A DNA stretch of 64,000 bases from Meiothermus cerbereus DSM 11376 (GTDB lineage Bacteria; Deinococcota; Deinococci; Deinococcales; Thermaceae). Each line of letters begins with the position of its first letter. Position 1 is the first letter of the stretch. Below are positions 17,335-24,759 of this stretch, piece after piece. Below the pieces are notes generated by a model. The model was not told where the DNA came from. It worked only from the letters and a program-made list of their open reading frames with translations, and did no database searches. Where the stretch lies: positions 62,001-126,000 of the forward strand of contig NZ_JHVI01000008.1 of assembly GCF_000620065.1 (NCBI RefSeq), written 5' to 3'. A program made the translations under genes and the position numbers.

Positions 17335-18860
17335 GCGAGGTACAAGCTGCTCTATTCGGCACCGAGGCCGAACCGAAGACCCAAGAACTGCCGGAGTTGC
17401 CGATGGGATGGGCGTGGGCGAGACTGAACGAAGTCTCACGCATTAACCCTGGGCTCGAAATACCACCGGAGCAGCTTCCTGACGACCTCGAAGTCTCATT
17501 CGTCCCGATGAAAGCCATTGAGGAGGAGTCCGGTCGTATTTATACGGGTGATGTGCGTCCTATAAGACAAGTCCGCAAAGGTTACACAGCTTTTGTCGAG
17601 GGTGATATCCTCTTCGCCAAAATTACTCCGTGCATGGAGAACGGCAAAATTGCTGTCGCAAGGAACCTCCACAATGGCATCGGCTTTGGAACCACGGAGC
17701 TGCACGTAGTCCGCCCAGAGAGCGGCATTGATGCCCAATACCTGTTCTACTTTTTAGTACGCCAGGACTACCGTACACAGGCTGCGCACAGCATGACTGG
17801 CACGGCAGGCCAATTACGTGTACCGGCAGACTTCCTTAGGAGCAGCTTTTTACCTCTTCCCCCCCTTAACGAGCAACGCCGCATCGTGGAGAAGCTCGAG
17901 GAGCTTCTAAGCGACCTCGATGCCGGGGTTGCCACACTCCGCCAAGCCCTTGCCAAGCTGAAGCGTTACCGCCAAGCGGTGCTGAAGGCGGCGGTGGAGG
18001 GCGAGCTTAGCCGGGAGTGGCGCGAGGCGAACAAGGACAGGCTCGAGCCTGCAAGTAAGCTGCTCGAGCGCATCTTGGCTGAACGCCGGGACCGTAGTTC
18101 AGGCAGCAAGAAGTATAGGGAGCTCGAGCCCCCGAACACCAGCGAACTCCCGGAGCTGCCGGAAGGATGGGTATGGGCCAGTGTCGAGCAAGTGGGACAC
18201 GTCCAGCTTGGCCGCCAGCGCTCACCTAAGAATCGCTCAAAAGACTATCCGACACCCTATATTCGCGCCGCTAACATTACAGAGAAGGGGCTTGACCTAA
18301 GCGACGTTTTAGATATGGAATTTACCCCGCAAGAATTAGAGGTCTACCGCCTATTACCCGGTGACATTGTTCTTTCGGAGGCGTCAGGAAGTCCAGACCA
18401 AGTGGGGAAGCCAGCAATTTGGGGAGGCGAAATTGAAAACTGTTGCTTCCAAAACACAGTTATTCGGCTTAGACCTGCACTTATCAGCAGTCAGTATCTC
18501 TTGGCTGTGTTCCGAAGCTACTACGTAACTGGTGTATTCGCACGCATAGCAGGAGGAGTTGGCATAAACCATCTCAGCGCGGGAAAATTCGCCCGCATTG
18601 CTATTCCTATTGCGCCCTATGAGGAGCAAGCCTACATCGTAGCTGAAGTAGACCGCCGCCTCTCCGAGGCCGACCGCCTCGAGGCCACCCTCCAAGCCAA
18701 CCTCAAGCGGGCCGAGCGGTTGCGCCAGGCCATCCTCAAGAAAGCCTTTAGCGGCGAGCTTGTACCACAAGACCCCAATGACGAACCGGCTTCGGTGCTG
18801 CTCGAGCGCATCCGGGCCAGCCGTGCTCAGGCTCCCAAGAAGGGCAAACGCAAACAGTAG
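17331..18860 (+). CDS. hsdS: Type I restriction-modification specificity subunit
   Basis: A 509-residue HsdS with the usual two-half layout. Each half has a target recognition domain introduced by ELPELPxGWxWA (near residues 19 and 275) and followed by a conserved helical spacer (LEELLSDLDAGVATLRQALAKLKRYR and VDRRLSEADRLEATLQANLKRA). The two TRDs read two parts of a split DNA site; the site itself cannot be predicted by eye. Stretches within both TRDs are visibly richer in A and T than the flanking genes, consistent with domain swapping. The start lies within the hsdR stop (ATGA) and hsdM follows at 8 bases. Confidence 0.93.
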   Translation: MSEVQAALFGTEAEPKTQELPELPMGWAWARLNEVSRINPGLEIPPEQLPDDLEVSFVPMKAIEEESGRIYTGDVRPIRQVRKGYTAFVEGDILFAKITPCMENGKIAVARNLHNGIGFGTTELHVVRPESGIDAQYLFYFLVRQDYRTQAAHSMTGTAGQLRVPADFLRSSFLPLPPLNEQRRIVEKLEELLSDLDAGVATLRQALAKLKRYRQAVLKAAVEGELSREWREANKDRLEPASKLLERILAERRDRSSGSKKYRELEPPNTSELPELPEGWVWASVEQVGHVQLGRQRSPKNRSKDYPTPYIRAANITEKGLDLSDVLDMEFTPQELEVYRLLPGDIVLSEASGSPDQVGKPAIWGGEIENCCFQNTVIRLRPALISSQYLLAVFRSYYVTGVFARIAGGVGINHLSAGKFARIAIPIAPYEEQAYIVAEVDRRLSEADRLEATLQANLKRAERLRQAILKKAFSGELVPQDPNDEPASVLLERIRASRAQAPKKGKRKQ

Positions 18861-18868
18861 GAGTCTCT

Positions 18869-20341
18869 ATGTCCGCAGCCGCAAGTGTACTGGTGCAGAA
18901 AGTTTGGAACTATGCCCACGTCCTCCGCGACGACGGCGTGAGCTATGGCGATTACCTCGAGCAAATTACCCTGCTGGTGTTCCTCAAGATGGCTCAGGAG
19001 CGCCTGGAAATCAACCAGGCATTGGGCGAGGAAGTGCGGCCCATCGTGCCCGAGGAGTATTCCTGGCCCGTGCTGGTGAAGCTGGACGGGGCGGCGCTCG
19101 AGAGCTACTACCGCTCGGTGCTGGAGAGCCTGGGGCGGGGCGGCGGGATGCTGGGCACCATCTTCAAGAAGGCCCAGAACAAAATCCAGGACCCGGCCAA
19201 GCTCAAGCGGCTCATCAGCCTGATTGACGGCGAGCGCTGGATGGCCCTGGACGTGGACGTGAAAGGCGAGATTTACGAGGGGCTCTTGGAGCGCAACGCC
19301 CGCGACATCAAGAGCGGGGCAGGGCAGTACTTCACCCCCAGGCCGCTCATCCGGGCCATGGTCGAGGTCACCCGGCCCAGGCTGGGTTGGAAGATTGCCG
19401 ACCCCGCCTGTGGCACGGCGGGTTTCCTGGTGGCGGCCTTCGAGTACATCGCGAAACACAACCCCCTGATGAACCGGGAGGAGCGCCGCATCCTGCGCGA
19501 GGAGATGTTCTATGGGGCCGACATCGTGGATGGCGTGGTGCGCCTGGCCGCGATGAACATGTACCTCCACGGCATCGGCACCGACGAGAAGGCCCTGGTG
19601 GAGGCCAGGGACTCGCTGGCCTCAGAGCCCAGCGAGCGCTATGACCTGGTGCTGACCAACCCTCCCTTCGGCAAGAAGTCGAGCATCCGCGTCATCAACG
19701 AGCGGGGCGAGGAGGAGCGTGAAGCCCTTACCTACGAGCGCCAGGACTTCTGGGCCACCACCTCCAACAAGCAACTCAACTTCGTCCAGCACATTCACTC
19801 GATGCTCAAGGTGGGCGGCACGGCGGCCATCGTAGTGCCCGACAACGTGCTGTTCGAGGGCGGGGCGGGGGAGACCGTGCGGCGCAAGCTGCTCCAGACC
19901 TGTGACGTGCATACGCTGTTGCGATTGCCCACGGGCATCTTCTACGCCCAGGGGGTCAAGGCCAACGTGCTCTTCCTGGAGAAGAAACCCGGCAGCGAGA
20001 AGCCCTGGACCAAGCAACTCTGGGTTTACGACCTGCGTACCAACCAGCACTTCACGCTCAAGGAGAACCCCCTCGAGTACCACCACCTTCTGGACTTCAT
20101 CGCCTGCTACAAGCCCGGTGAAATCCACAAGCGCGAGCCCACCGAGCGCTTCCGCTGCTTCAGCTACGAGGAGCTCATGCAGCGGGACAAGGTCAATCTC
20201 GACATCTTCTGGCTCAAGGACGAGAGCTTGGAGGAATCGGAGAACCTGCCCGCGCCCGAGGTCTTGGCTCAGGAGATAGTGGAGGACTTACAAAGCGCCC
20301 TTGAGGCTTTCTCAGGGATTGCCGAGGCGCTCGAGCCGTGA
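18869..20341 (+). CDS. hsdM: Type I restriction-modification methyltransferase subunit
   Basis: A 490-residue adenine-N6 methyltransferase. The N-terminal HsdM helical domain (VWNYAHVLRDDGVSYGDYLEQITLLVFLK) is followed by SAM motif I DPACGTAGF (from Asp178) and catalytic motif IV NPPF (264-267). With HsdS it methylates the recognition site and protects it. Length agrees with family members. The gene order R-S-M places the protective enzyme last; the order hsdR-hsdM-hsdS is more usual. A good ribosome binding site (TAGGAG) lies before the ATG. Confidence 0.95.
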   Translation: MSAAASVLVQKVWNYAHVLRDDGVSYGDYLEQITLLVFLKMAQERLEINQALGEEVRPIVPEEYSWPVLVKLDGAALESYYRSVLESLGRGGGMLGTIFKKAQNKIQDPAKLKRLISLIDGERWMALDVDVKGEIYEGLLERNARDIKSGAGQYFTPRPLIRAMVEVTRPRLGWKIADPACGTAGFLVAAFEYIAKHNPLMNREERRILREEMFYGADIVDGVVRLAAMNMYLHGIGTDEKALVEARDSLASEPSERYDLVLTNPPFGKKSSIRVINERGEEEREALTYERQDFWATTSNKQLNFVQHIHSMLKVGGTAAIVVPDNVLFEGGAGETVRRKLLQTCDVHTLLRLPTGIFYAQGVKANVLFLEKKPGSEKPWTKQLWVYDLRTNQHFTLKENPLEYHHLLDFIACYKPGEIHKREPTERFRCFSYEELMQRDKVNLDIFWLKDESLEESENLPAPEVLAQEIVEDLQSALEAFSGIAEALEP

Positions 20342-20505
20342 GGGAGGCTGAGGCCCATTCCGTTTGCTTTGGGTGACGAAGGACCAGTACCGCCTTACGA
20401 GATGCATTAGTGTGGTTAAAAACCGCAGGTGATATCATAAGAGTAGCCCCAAAACAACTTGGGCAGCTTATAGTCCTCACCGAGGCTGGTGGGGGGAGGA
20501 GGTTT

Positions 20506-20694
20506 ATGTATTACACCACGGGACAGGCCGCGAAGCTCTTGGGCGTGCCTCGAGAAACCGTGCAGGCTTGGGTCAAGTCTGGGAAGGTGCCGCATATACG
20601 GTGGGGTAATCGGAGGCTTGTGGACCACGAGAGCCTGCAGTTGCTCGAGCGCATCGTACAAGGCAAGCGGCAGGCAGAGAGCATCGCCAACTAA
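20506..20694 (+). CDS. Small helix-turn-helix protein, AlpA/excisionase-like
   Basis: A 62-residue protein that is almost entirely a MerR-like helix-turn-helix (YYTTGQAAKLLGVPRETVQAWVKSGKVPHIRWGNRRLV), the form called HTH_17 in excisionases and AlpA-type regulators. The start at 20506 has the strong site GGAGGAGG. In an integrative element such a protein usually bends DNA for excision or activates the integrase gene; which it does here is unknown. A rho-independent terminator follows the stop at 20 bases. Confidence 0.8.
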   Translation: MYYTTGQAAKLLGVPRETVQAWVKSGKVPHIRWGNRRLVDHESLQLLERIVQGKRQAESIAN

Positions 20695-20713
20695 AACAAG
20701 AAAGTTCGCACAC

Positions 20714-20750
20714 AAGGGCGGGAGTCAATCAGACCCCGCCCTTCTTCTTT
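20714..20750 (+). terminator. Intrinsic terminator after the HTH gene
   Basis: A 9-bp stem AAGGGCGGG / CCCGCCCTT with a 12-base loop, followed by CTTCTTT. Confidence 0.75.
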
Positions 20751-20816
20751 GGCCGTCGGGATGAACCATCAAGCTAGGATGCCCTTCTGAGCCTCTGTAA
20801 CCCCCCTAGAATCGCT

Positions 20817-20852
20817 TGCCCCTCTAGGTCAGGAAAGTGAGGCATAGGGGCA
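20817..20852 (+). promoter_or_regulatory. Inverted repeat upstream of the HUH-type gene
   Basis: TGCCCCT and AGGGGCA flank 22 bases and end 30 bases before the start of the putative initiator gene. It may be an operator, or part of a replication origin placed in front of the initiator gene. Confidence 0.35.
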
Positions 20853-20882
20853 TGCGGCTTCGCCCGACCGTAGGAGGAAGGT

Positions 20883-21485
20883 ATGCCCATGGAGCGTAAG
20901 AGACCGGTCTTGGTGCCCAAGGCATGGAGGTATTCGAGACTGCGCAAGCGAATGCATGCGAGGACCTACCGCAGATGGGTGGGCAGAATGCATCAACTAA
21001 TCGGAAAGGACCAGGCTGGACATCTGCCGCCGGGTGCCGTCACCATGACGTTCAAGGGGGACACCCGGCTGTTGTATGACCTCAGGGTTCGTGGTGCCTT
21101 TGAGAGAAGGCTCAAGGACCTTCTGCCCAACACCCCGCACGTCATCAAGTACGAGATGGATGAGGACGGGATGGGAGCGCATGCTCACGTTACGGCAAAG
21201 CCGACTATGGAAGCCTGGAGGCTAGCGAATACTGCTCATCGGCGAGACAGTCTGGTCAAGGCATGGGAAGCTGTAGAGAGCTTTCGGAGGGAAGTGCACA
21301 GTGCCAAGTATAGGGACCAGCCTCAATGGTCTGGGTATGTCGAAGAAGAGGATGCTAGCGAATGGGCTGGGTATATGGCTAAGCAGACCTACGACGGTGG
21401 GTTACGAGACACCCACGATGTAGGGAGTAGAAGCACTTGGAGGAGACAGGAAGAGCATAGGGACTGGGCTAGACGAACAGGTTGA
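20883..21485 (+). CDS. Probable HUH-endonuclease replication initiator (Rep-like)
   Basis: A 200-residue protein with the three landmarks of HUH single-strand endonucleases in the right order: motif 1 AVTMTF (52-57), motif 2 with Glu91 and the histidine pair His100/His102 in EMDEDGMGAHAHVTAKP, and motif 3 Tyr164-M-A-Lys167 (EWAGYMAKQ). In rolling-circle Rep proteins the histidines bind a metal and the tyrosine nicks the origin. The N-terminus is very basic. The ribosome binding site TAGGAGGAAGG is strong. It lies upstream of the repeats at 21615-21648. It could be a relaxase-like or transposase-like HUH protein instead; assignment is by motif only. Confidence 0.6.
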   Translation: MPMERKRPVLVPKAWRYSRLRKRMHARTYRRWVGRMHQLIGKDQAGHLPPGAVTMTFKGDTRLLYDLRVRGAFERRLKDLLPNTPHVIKYEMDEDGMGAHAHVTAKPTMEAWRLANTAHRRDSLVKAWEAVESFRREVHSAKYRDQPQWSGYVEEEDASEWAGYMAKQTYDGGLRDTHDVGSRSTWRRQEEHRDWARRTG

Positions 21486-21614
21486 CAGTAACCATGGACG
21501 GGTGGAATAGCAAGAATAGAGGAGAAGGGAATAGCGTCAGGGAGAGAGGAGAGAGAGGGTGGAAACGAAGACGGCAACAAGAATGTAGGCCATGGACCGG
21601 CGACTACCGGCCAT

Positions 21615-21648
21615 AGGCTAAAGGCTAGAGGCTAACGGCCTGTAGCCT
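21615..21648 (+). repeat. Three 7-bp tandem repeats with an inverted partner, possible origin
   Basis: AGGCTAA, AGGCTAG and AGGCTAA follow each other at 21615-21635, and the complement TAGCCT lies at 21643-21648. A small stem CCGG..CCGG precedes them. Short direct repeats beside an HUH initiator gene recall rolling-circle double-strand origins. The flanking 21486-21600 is purine-rich on the plus strand and holds no gene. Confidence 0.4.
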
Positions 21649-21657
21649 GCACAACGC

Positions 21658-21686
21658 AAACCCCCTCGCTGCCAGCGAGGGGGTTT
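21658..21686 (+). terminator. Strong 13-bp hairpin between the initiator and the last gene
   Basis: AAACCCCCTCGCT and AGCGAGGGGGTTT pair perfectly around GCC; GGCTTCTTT follows. It probably terminates the Rep-like transcript. A role as a single-strand origin hairpin is also possible. Confidence 0.65.
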
Positions 21687-21708
21687 GGCTTCTTTATCAG
21701 GTACGTTG

Positions 21709-22362
21709 ATGAAAACATACTACAGTAAGTACGACCAGAACAGCAAAGGCTCTGAGGAACTGGCTATGCGAGCGATGGTGCGCGCGCTAATTGCGGGAGG
21801 GTGGATTGGCGGTCTTGAGGACCAGGTGACCATCGAGCTCACCGAGGGCGTGGCCCCCTACGACGGCATTATCCGGGGTGGCGGTAAGAAGCTCAAGGTC
21901 GAGGTGGTGCGTGCATACGCCAACAGGTATGACCCCGTGACGGGCAGGCTTGTGCCCGAGGAGAACGTGCGCTTTAGCCGAGGCAAGGTGGAGCGCTGCT
22001 ACAAGCACGGCACGGCTCTGCTGGTCGTCCTGTACGAGTCCGACGCCAAAGGTGCGCGAGCGCTCGAGGTCTACGCTTTCCTGCCCGGTGAGCGAGGCTA
22101 TGAGGTCCTGAGGGACAAGGAGATTGAACGCACACACCGCCCAGGCTGGGTACATCAGGGAAGCAGTGCTGGAGACCGGCAGTATACCAGCCACAAGCGA
22201 AGCTTTATCCACGGAATAGCCGACCGGATAATCCGCGTAGAACAGGGCCAGCTTACCGAGCTTGAAAGCGTAGACAGACAGTCGTATACTGCATCTCGGA
22301 TTAGGGTACGGGCTGATTCTTGTGTCCAGGACAACAGAATCTGGGGTGTCGGTGAAACTTAA
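21709..22362 (+). CDS. Unknown protein at the right end of the element, possible nuclease fold
   Basis: A 217-residue protein I do not recognise. The segment TIELTEGVAPYDGIIRGGGKKLKVEVVRAYA has the order (Tyr)-Asp, strand, Glu-x-x seen in PD-(D/E)xK folds, but the usual lysine is valine, so activity is doubtful. The C-terminal third is polar. ATG 21709 is preferred; TTG 21706 directly before it is possible. It lies alone after a terminator and stops 4 bases before the right attachment repeat, a position often held by cargo such as defence or toxin genes. Function unknown. Confidence 0.6.
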   Translation: MKTYYSKYDQNSKGSEELAMRAMVRALIAGGWIGGLEDQVTIELTEGVAPYDGIIRGGGKKLKVEVVRAYANRYDPVTGRLVPEENVRFSRGKVERCYKHGTALLVVLYESDAKGARALEVYAFLPGERGYEVLRDKEIERTHRPGWVHQGSSAGDRQYTSHKRSFIHGIADRIIRVEQGQLTELESVDRQSYTASRIRVRADSCVQDNRIWGVGET

Positions 22363-22365
22363 GGG

Positions 22366-22410
22366 CTCCAAAACGAGGTGTCGGAGGTTCGAATCCTTCA
22401 CGGCCCGCCA
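22366..22410 (+). repeat. attR, 45-bp direct repeat of the tRNA-Trp 3' part
   Basis: Identical to 12610-12654. Without the 5' half it cannot form a tRNA. The bases following it (AAAATTT..., then a terminator at 22428) are presumably the original downstream flank of tRNA-Trp. Confidence 0.92.
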
Positions 22411-22427
22411 AAAATTTAATGGGTGTT

Positions 22428-22458
22428 CTCCAGAGGGTCATAACCTCTGGAGCTTTTT
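22428..22458 (+). terminator. Intrinsic terminator, presumably of the original tRNA-Trp unit
   Basis: CTCCAGAGG and CCTCTGGAG pair around 7 bases and are followed by C and five T. It lies 17 bases after the CCA of the right repeat, the natural place for the tRNA's terminator before the element inserted. Confidence 0.8.
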
Positions 22459-23725
22459 ATGTGGGGTTCCCTTTGCGTTTGTGGGAAAAACGCGCCCGCA
22501 AGGCCTTCAAGCGCTCGCGCACCTTATCTTCCCAGCCCTCTCCGGTAGCCTGGTAGAGCTTTAGGCCCTCCAGTGCTTCGGGCAGGTACTGTTGGGCAAA
22601 GCTGCCCTCAGGGTCGTCGTGGTAGTAGGCGTAGCCCTTGCCGTAACCCAGCCGCTCCATGAGCGCAGTGGGGGCGTTGCGTAAGTGCAGGGGGATGGGT
22701 GCGTCGGGGTGCTTGCGGGCTGCGTTTTGGGCGTTTTTCCAGGCCACGTAGACGCTGTTGGACTTGGGAGCCAGGGCCAGGTAAACCACCAGTTCGGTCA
22801 GGGCCAGCTCGCCTTCGGGGGAACCCAGAAAATCGTAGGCGTCCTTGGCGGCCATCGCCAGGCGCAGGGCGTTGGGGTCGGCCAGGCCCACGTCCTCCAG
22901 GGCCATGCGGGCCAGTCGGCGGGCCAGGTACAACGGGTCGGCGCCGCCTTCAACCATGCGGGCCAGGTAGTAGAGGGCCGCGTCCACATGGTTGCCGCGC
23001 ACCGACTTGTGCAGGGCCGAGATCAGGTCGTAGAAGTATTCGCCGCCCTTGTCGAAGTTGAGCGTGCCGCTGCCCAGAGCTTCGCGGGCCGTGGCCAGGG
23101 TAATGCGGCCTTCGCCCAGGCTGGCGGCGAGTTCCAGCGCCGACAGGGCCCGCCGTGCGTCGCCCATGGCGGCCTGGGCAATCAGGTTCAGGGCTTCTGG
23201 GTCGGCTCGGGCTTGCAGGCCTTCGGGGTGTTGCAGTGCGCGCTCCAGGAGCCTGCGGGTGGTTTCCTCGTCCAGGGGTTTGAGCAGGTAAACCCGGGCG
23301 CGGGAGCGCAGCGCCGGGTTCACCTCGAAGGAAGGGTTCTCGGTGGTGGCCCCAATCAGGGTCAGAAGACCCGACTCGACGTAGGGCAACAGCGCGTCCT
23401 GTTGCGACTTGTTGAAGCGGTGTATCTCGTCGAGGAAAAGCACCAGGCTGCCATTTGTCTGGGCTTTGGCCACCACTTCCTTGATGTCCTTGACTCCGGC
23501 GTTCACCGCCGAAAGCGCCACTATTTCCTGTCCTGCCCCCTGGGCCATCAGCCGGGCCAGGGTGGTTTTGCCGGTACCGGGCGGCCCCCACAGAATAAAG
23601 GAAGAAAGACGACGGGTCTCGGTCATCCGCCGCAAAGGTTTTCCTGGCCCGGTCAGGTGTTCCTGCCCCACCACTTCATCCAGGTTTGTTGGGCGTATCC
23701 GTTCGGCCAGAGGCGATATGCTCAC
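22457..23725 (-). CDS. rarA: Replication-associated recombination protein A (AAA+ ATPase)
   Basis: A 422-residue RarA/MgsA/WRNIP1-family ATPase acting at stalled replication forks. Walker A is GPPGTGKTT, Walker B is LFLDEIHRF, sensor 1 is IGATTENPS, and the C-terminal MgsA tetramerisation domain ([33 protein letters not shown]) is intact. Length is normal. The start is GTG 23725; a -10 box TACAAT lies 6 bases before it (plus-strand 23732-23737), suggesting a leaderless mRNA. Its stop lies within the T-run of the tRNA terminator on the other strand. Confidence 0.95.
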   Translation of the reverse strand: MSISPLAERIRPTNLDEVVGQEHLTGPGKPLRRMTETRRLSSFILWGPPGTGKTTLARLMAQGAGQEIVALSAVNAGVKDIKEVVAKAQTNGSLVLFLDEIHRFNKSQQDALLPYVESGLLTLIGATTENPSFEVNPALRSRARVYLLKPLDEETTRRLLERALQHPEGLQARADPEALNLIAQAAMGDARRALSALELAASLGEGRITLATAREALGSGTLNFDKGGEYFYDLISALHKSVRGNHVDAALYYLARMVEGGADPLYLARRLARMALEDVGLADPNALRLAMAAKDAYDFLGSPEGELALTELVVYLALAPKSNSVYVAWKNAQNAARKHPDAPIPLHLRNAPTALMERLGYGKGYAYYHDDPEGSFAQQYLPEALEGLKLYQATGEGWEDKVRERLKALRARFSHKRKGNPT

Positions 23726-23859
23726 AGCGTAATTGTACTAGAGCAGGGGGATAGCTGGTTGTGCTTGTTCAAAATCGATCCCCCAATACAGCGTCGCATT
23801 GCAGATGGCCGAACGTTGCGGAGAACACTTATGACACGGATCCCAAAACCGAGCGGGAA

Positions 23860-23897
23860 CCCCTCTACCCCTGGGAGAGGGGCTGGGGCGAGGGAAG
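23860..23897 (+). repeat. GC-rich palindromic repeat of REP type
   Basis: CCCCTCT and AGAGGGG form a hairpin, followed by GCTGGGGCGAGGG. Repeats of the form CCCTCTCCC..GGGAGAGGG..GGGGTGAGGG are widespread intergenic palindromes in bacteria. It lies in the 242-base gap between rarA and the next gene. Confidence 0.45.
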
Positions 23898-23967
23898 AAA
23901 TGCGGCCTCTAGAGCATTGCCCTTCTCCGATGGTCATTCTTGGTAGGCCACCTGGGGCCATAGCCGT

Positions 23968-24711
23968 ATGCTATGGGCTATGTGGTTATCACTGCTGCCC
24001 TGGGGTTTTGTCCTGTTGGGCCTGTTGCCTTTGTGGTTATTCCCCCGGCAAGAGAGCATTTATCCCGGTTTGGTGTTTTTGCTGGCCGCCCTGATTCTAG
24101 CTGCGGCTGCCAGCTTGTATGCCCGGGTGCCGCTGGGCCCACAGGTGCGCTTGTTTTGGGTGCTGGGCCTGGGCCTTATGAGCAATGTGCTGGCGGTGGC
24201 TGCCAGCCGCGACCTGGCCCAGGTACCCGAGGACGTGGTGGCGGTGGCGGCGGTGGCAAGCCTGATGGGGGGGGTGATGTTTTTGCTGGGGCTGTTTTTT
24301 TTGCTCAGGCGTGAGGTGCCGGGGTTGCCTTCTCCTATGCAGATGGGTTTTCGGCATGATGGGGGGGTTCTGCCTTATTCAGCTCTGCAAGTCTTGGCCC
24401 CAAGCCTCGAGACCCTCTCGGCGGTGCGACCGGTTACGCTCTTGTTGCTGCACACCCGCAGCGAGCAGCCTGGCACGGAACTGTTGCAGTTTCTGCGCCA
24501 GCCGGATATGGTGTTTGAGCTTAAGCCGGGTCAGTTCCTGATTGTGCTACAGGGCAGCAGCCTCGAGGGTGCCCAGGCGGTCTTCCGCCGTATCCGGCAG
24601 AACCTGGTGATACGGGCTTATGGCGTGCTACCCCTTCAAGGTAGGAGCCTCCAACAGGCGCTGGTGCAGCTCGAGGGGGAACTCGCACACTACTACCTGA
24701 CCCAGCACTGA
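23968..24711 (+). CDS. Membrane protein with a degenerate GGDEF-like domain
   Basis: A 247-residue protein. Four hydrophobic segments lie within residues 1-117 (LLPWGFVLLGLLPLWLF, YPGLVFLLAALILAAAASLY, VRLFWVLGLGLMSNVLAVAA, VAAVASLMGGVMFLLGLFFLL). The C-terminal 100 residues follow the secondary-structure rhythm of GGDEF domains (VFELKPGQFLIVLQGSSLEGAQAVFRRIRQNL...LQQALVQLEGELAHYY), but the GGDEF signature is absent (PGQFL in its place). It is unlikely to make cyclic-di-GMP and may be a binding or structural relic. Single-gene unit. Confidence 0.65.
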   Translation: MLWAMWLSLLPWGFVLLGLLPLWLFPRQESIYPGLVFLLAALILAAAASLYARVPLGPQVRLFWVLGLGLMSNVLAVAASRDLAQVPEDVVAVAAVASLMGGVMFLLGLFFLLRREVPGLPSPMQMGFRHDGGVLPYSALQVLAPSLETLSAVRPVTLLLLHTRSEQPGTELLQFLRQPDMVFELKPGQFLIVLQGSSLEGAQAVFRRIRQNLVIRAYGVLPLQGRSLQQALVQLEGELAHYYLTQH

Positions 24712-24759
24712 TGCTTCAAACCCCATGCGCTGCGCTGGTTTACGCAGGGACACCGCGCG

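Larger units (their letters stand above)
12610..22410 (+). mobile_element. 9.76-kb integrative element in tRNA-Trp with integrase, type I RM and HUH-type initiator
   Basis: Exact 45-bp direct repeats (12610-12654 and 22366-22410) start in the anticodon loop of tRNA-Trp and end at its CCA. The distance between them, 9756 bp, is the element's length. Next to the left repeat is a tyrosine integrase, as usual for tRNA-targeted islands. The content is: integrase, serine recombinase, hsdR-hsdS-hsdM, an AlpA/Xis-like protein, a probable HUH replication initiator and an unknown protein. No conjugation, capsid or packaging genes are present, so it would be mobilised or packaged by others, or move by circularisation alone. 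Confidence 0.9.
20366..22410 (+). other. Right module of the element: small regulator, HUH-type initiator, repeats and cargo
   Basis: This 2-kb part has shorter genes, a less uniform CTCGAG usage and several hairpins, unlike the RM operon to its left. It appears to hold the element's maintenance functions; the individual parts are listed separately. The division from the RM cargo is my inference. Confidence 0.45.

Noticed and set aside
14605-20341. Possible BREX, DISARM or phosphorothioation system around the RM genes
   Set aside because: Only the three standard type I RM genes are present; no BrxL/PglZ, DrmA/B or Dnd genes are found within the element.
22685-24094. 469-codon plus-strand open frame opposite rarA
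   Set aside because: It lies mostly over a clear RarA gene with all AAA+ motifs; its Gly/Gln/Val-rich sequence shows no domain.
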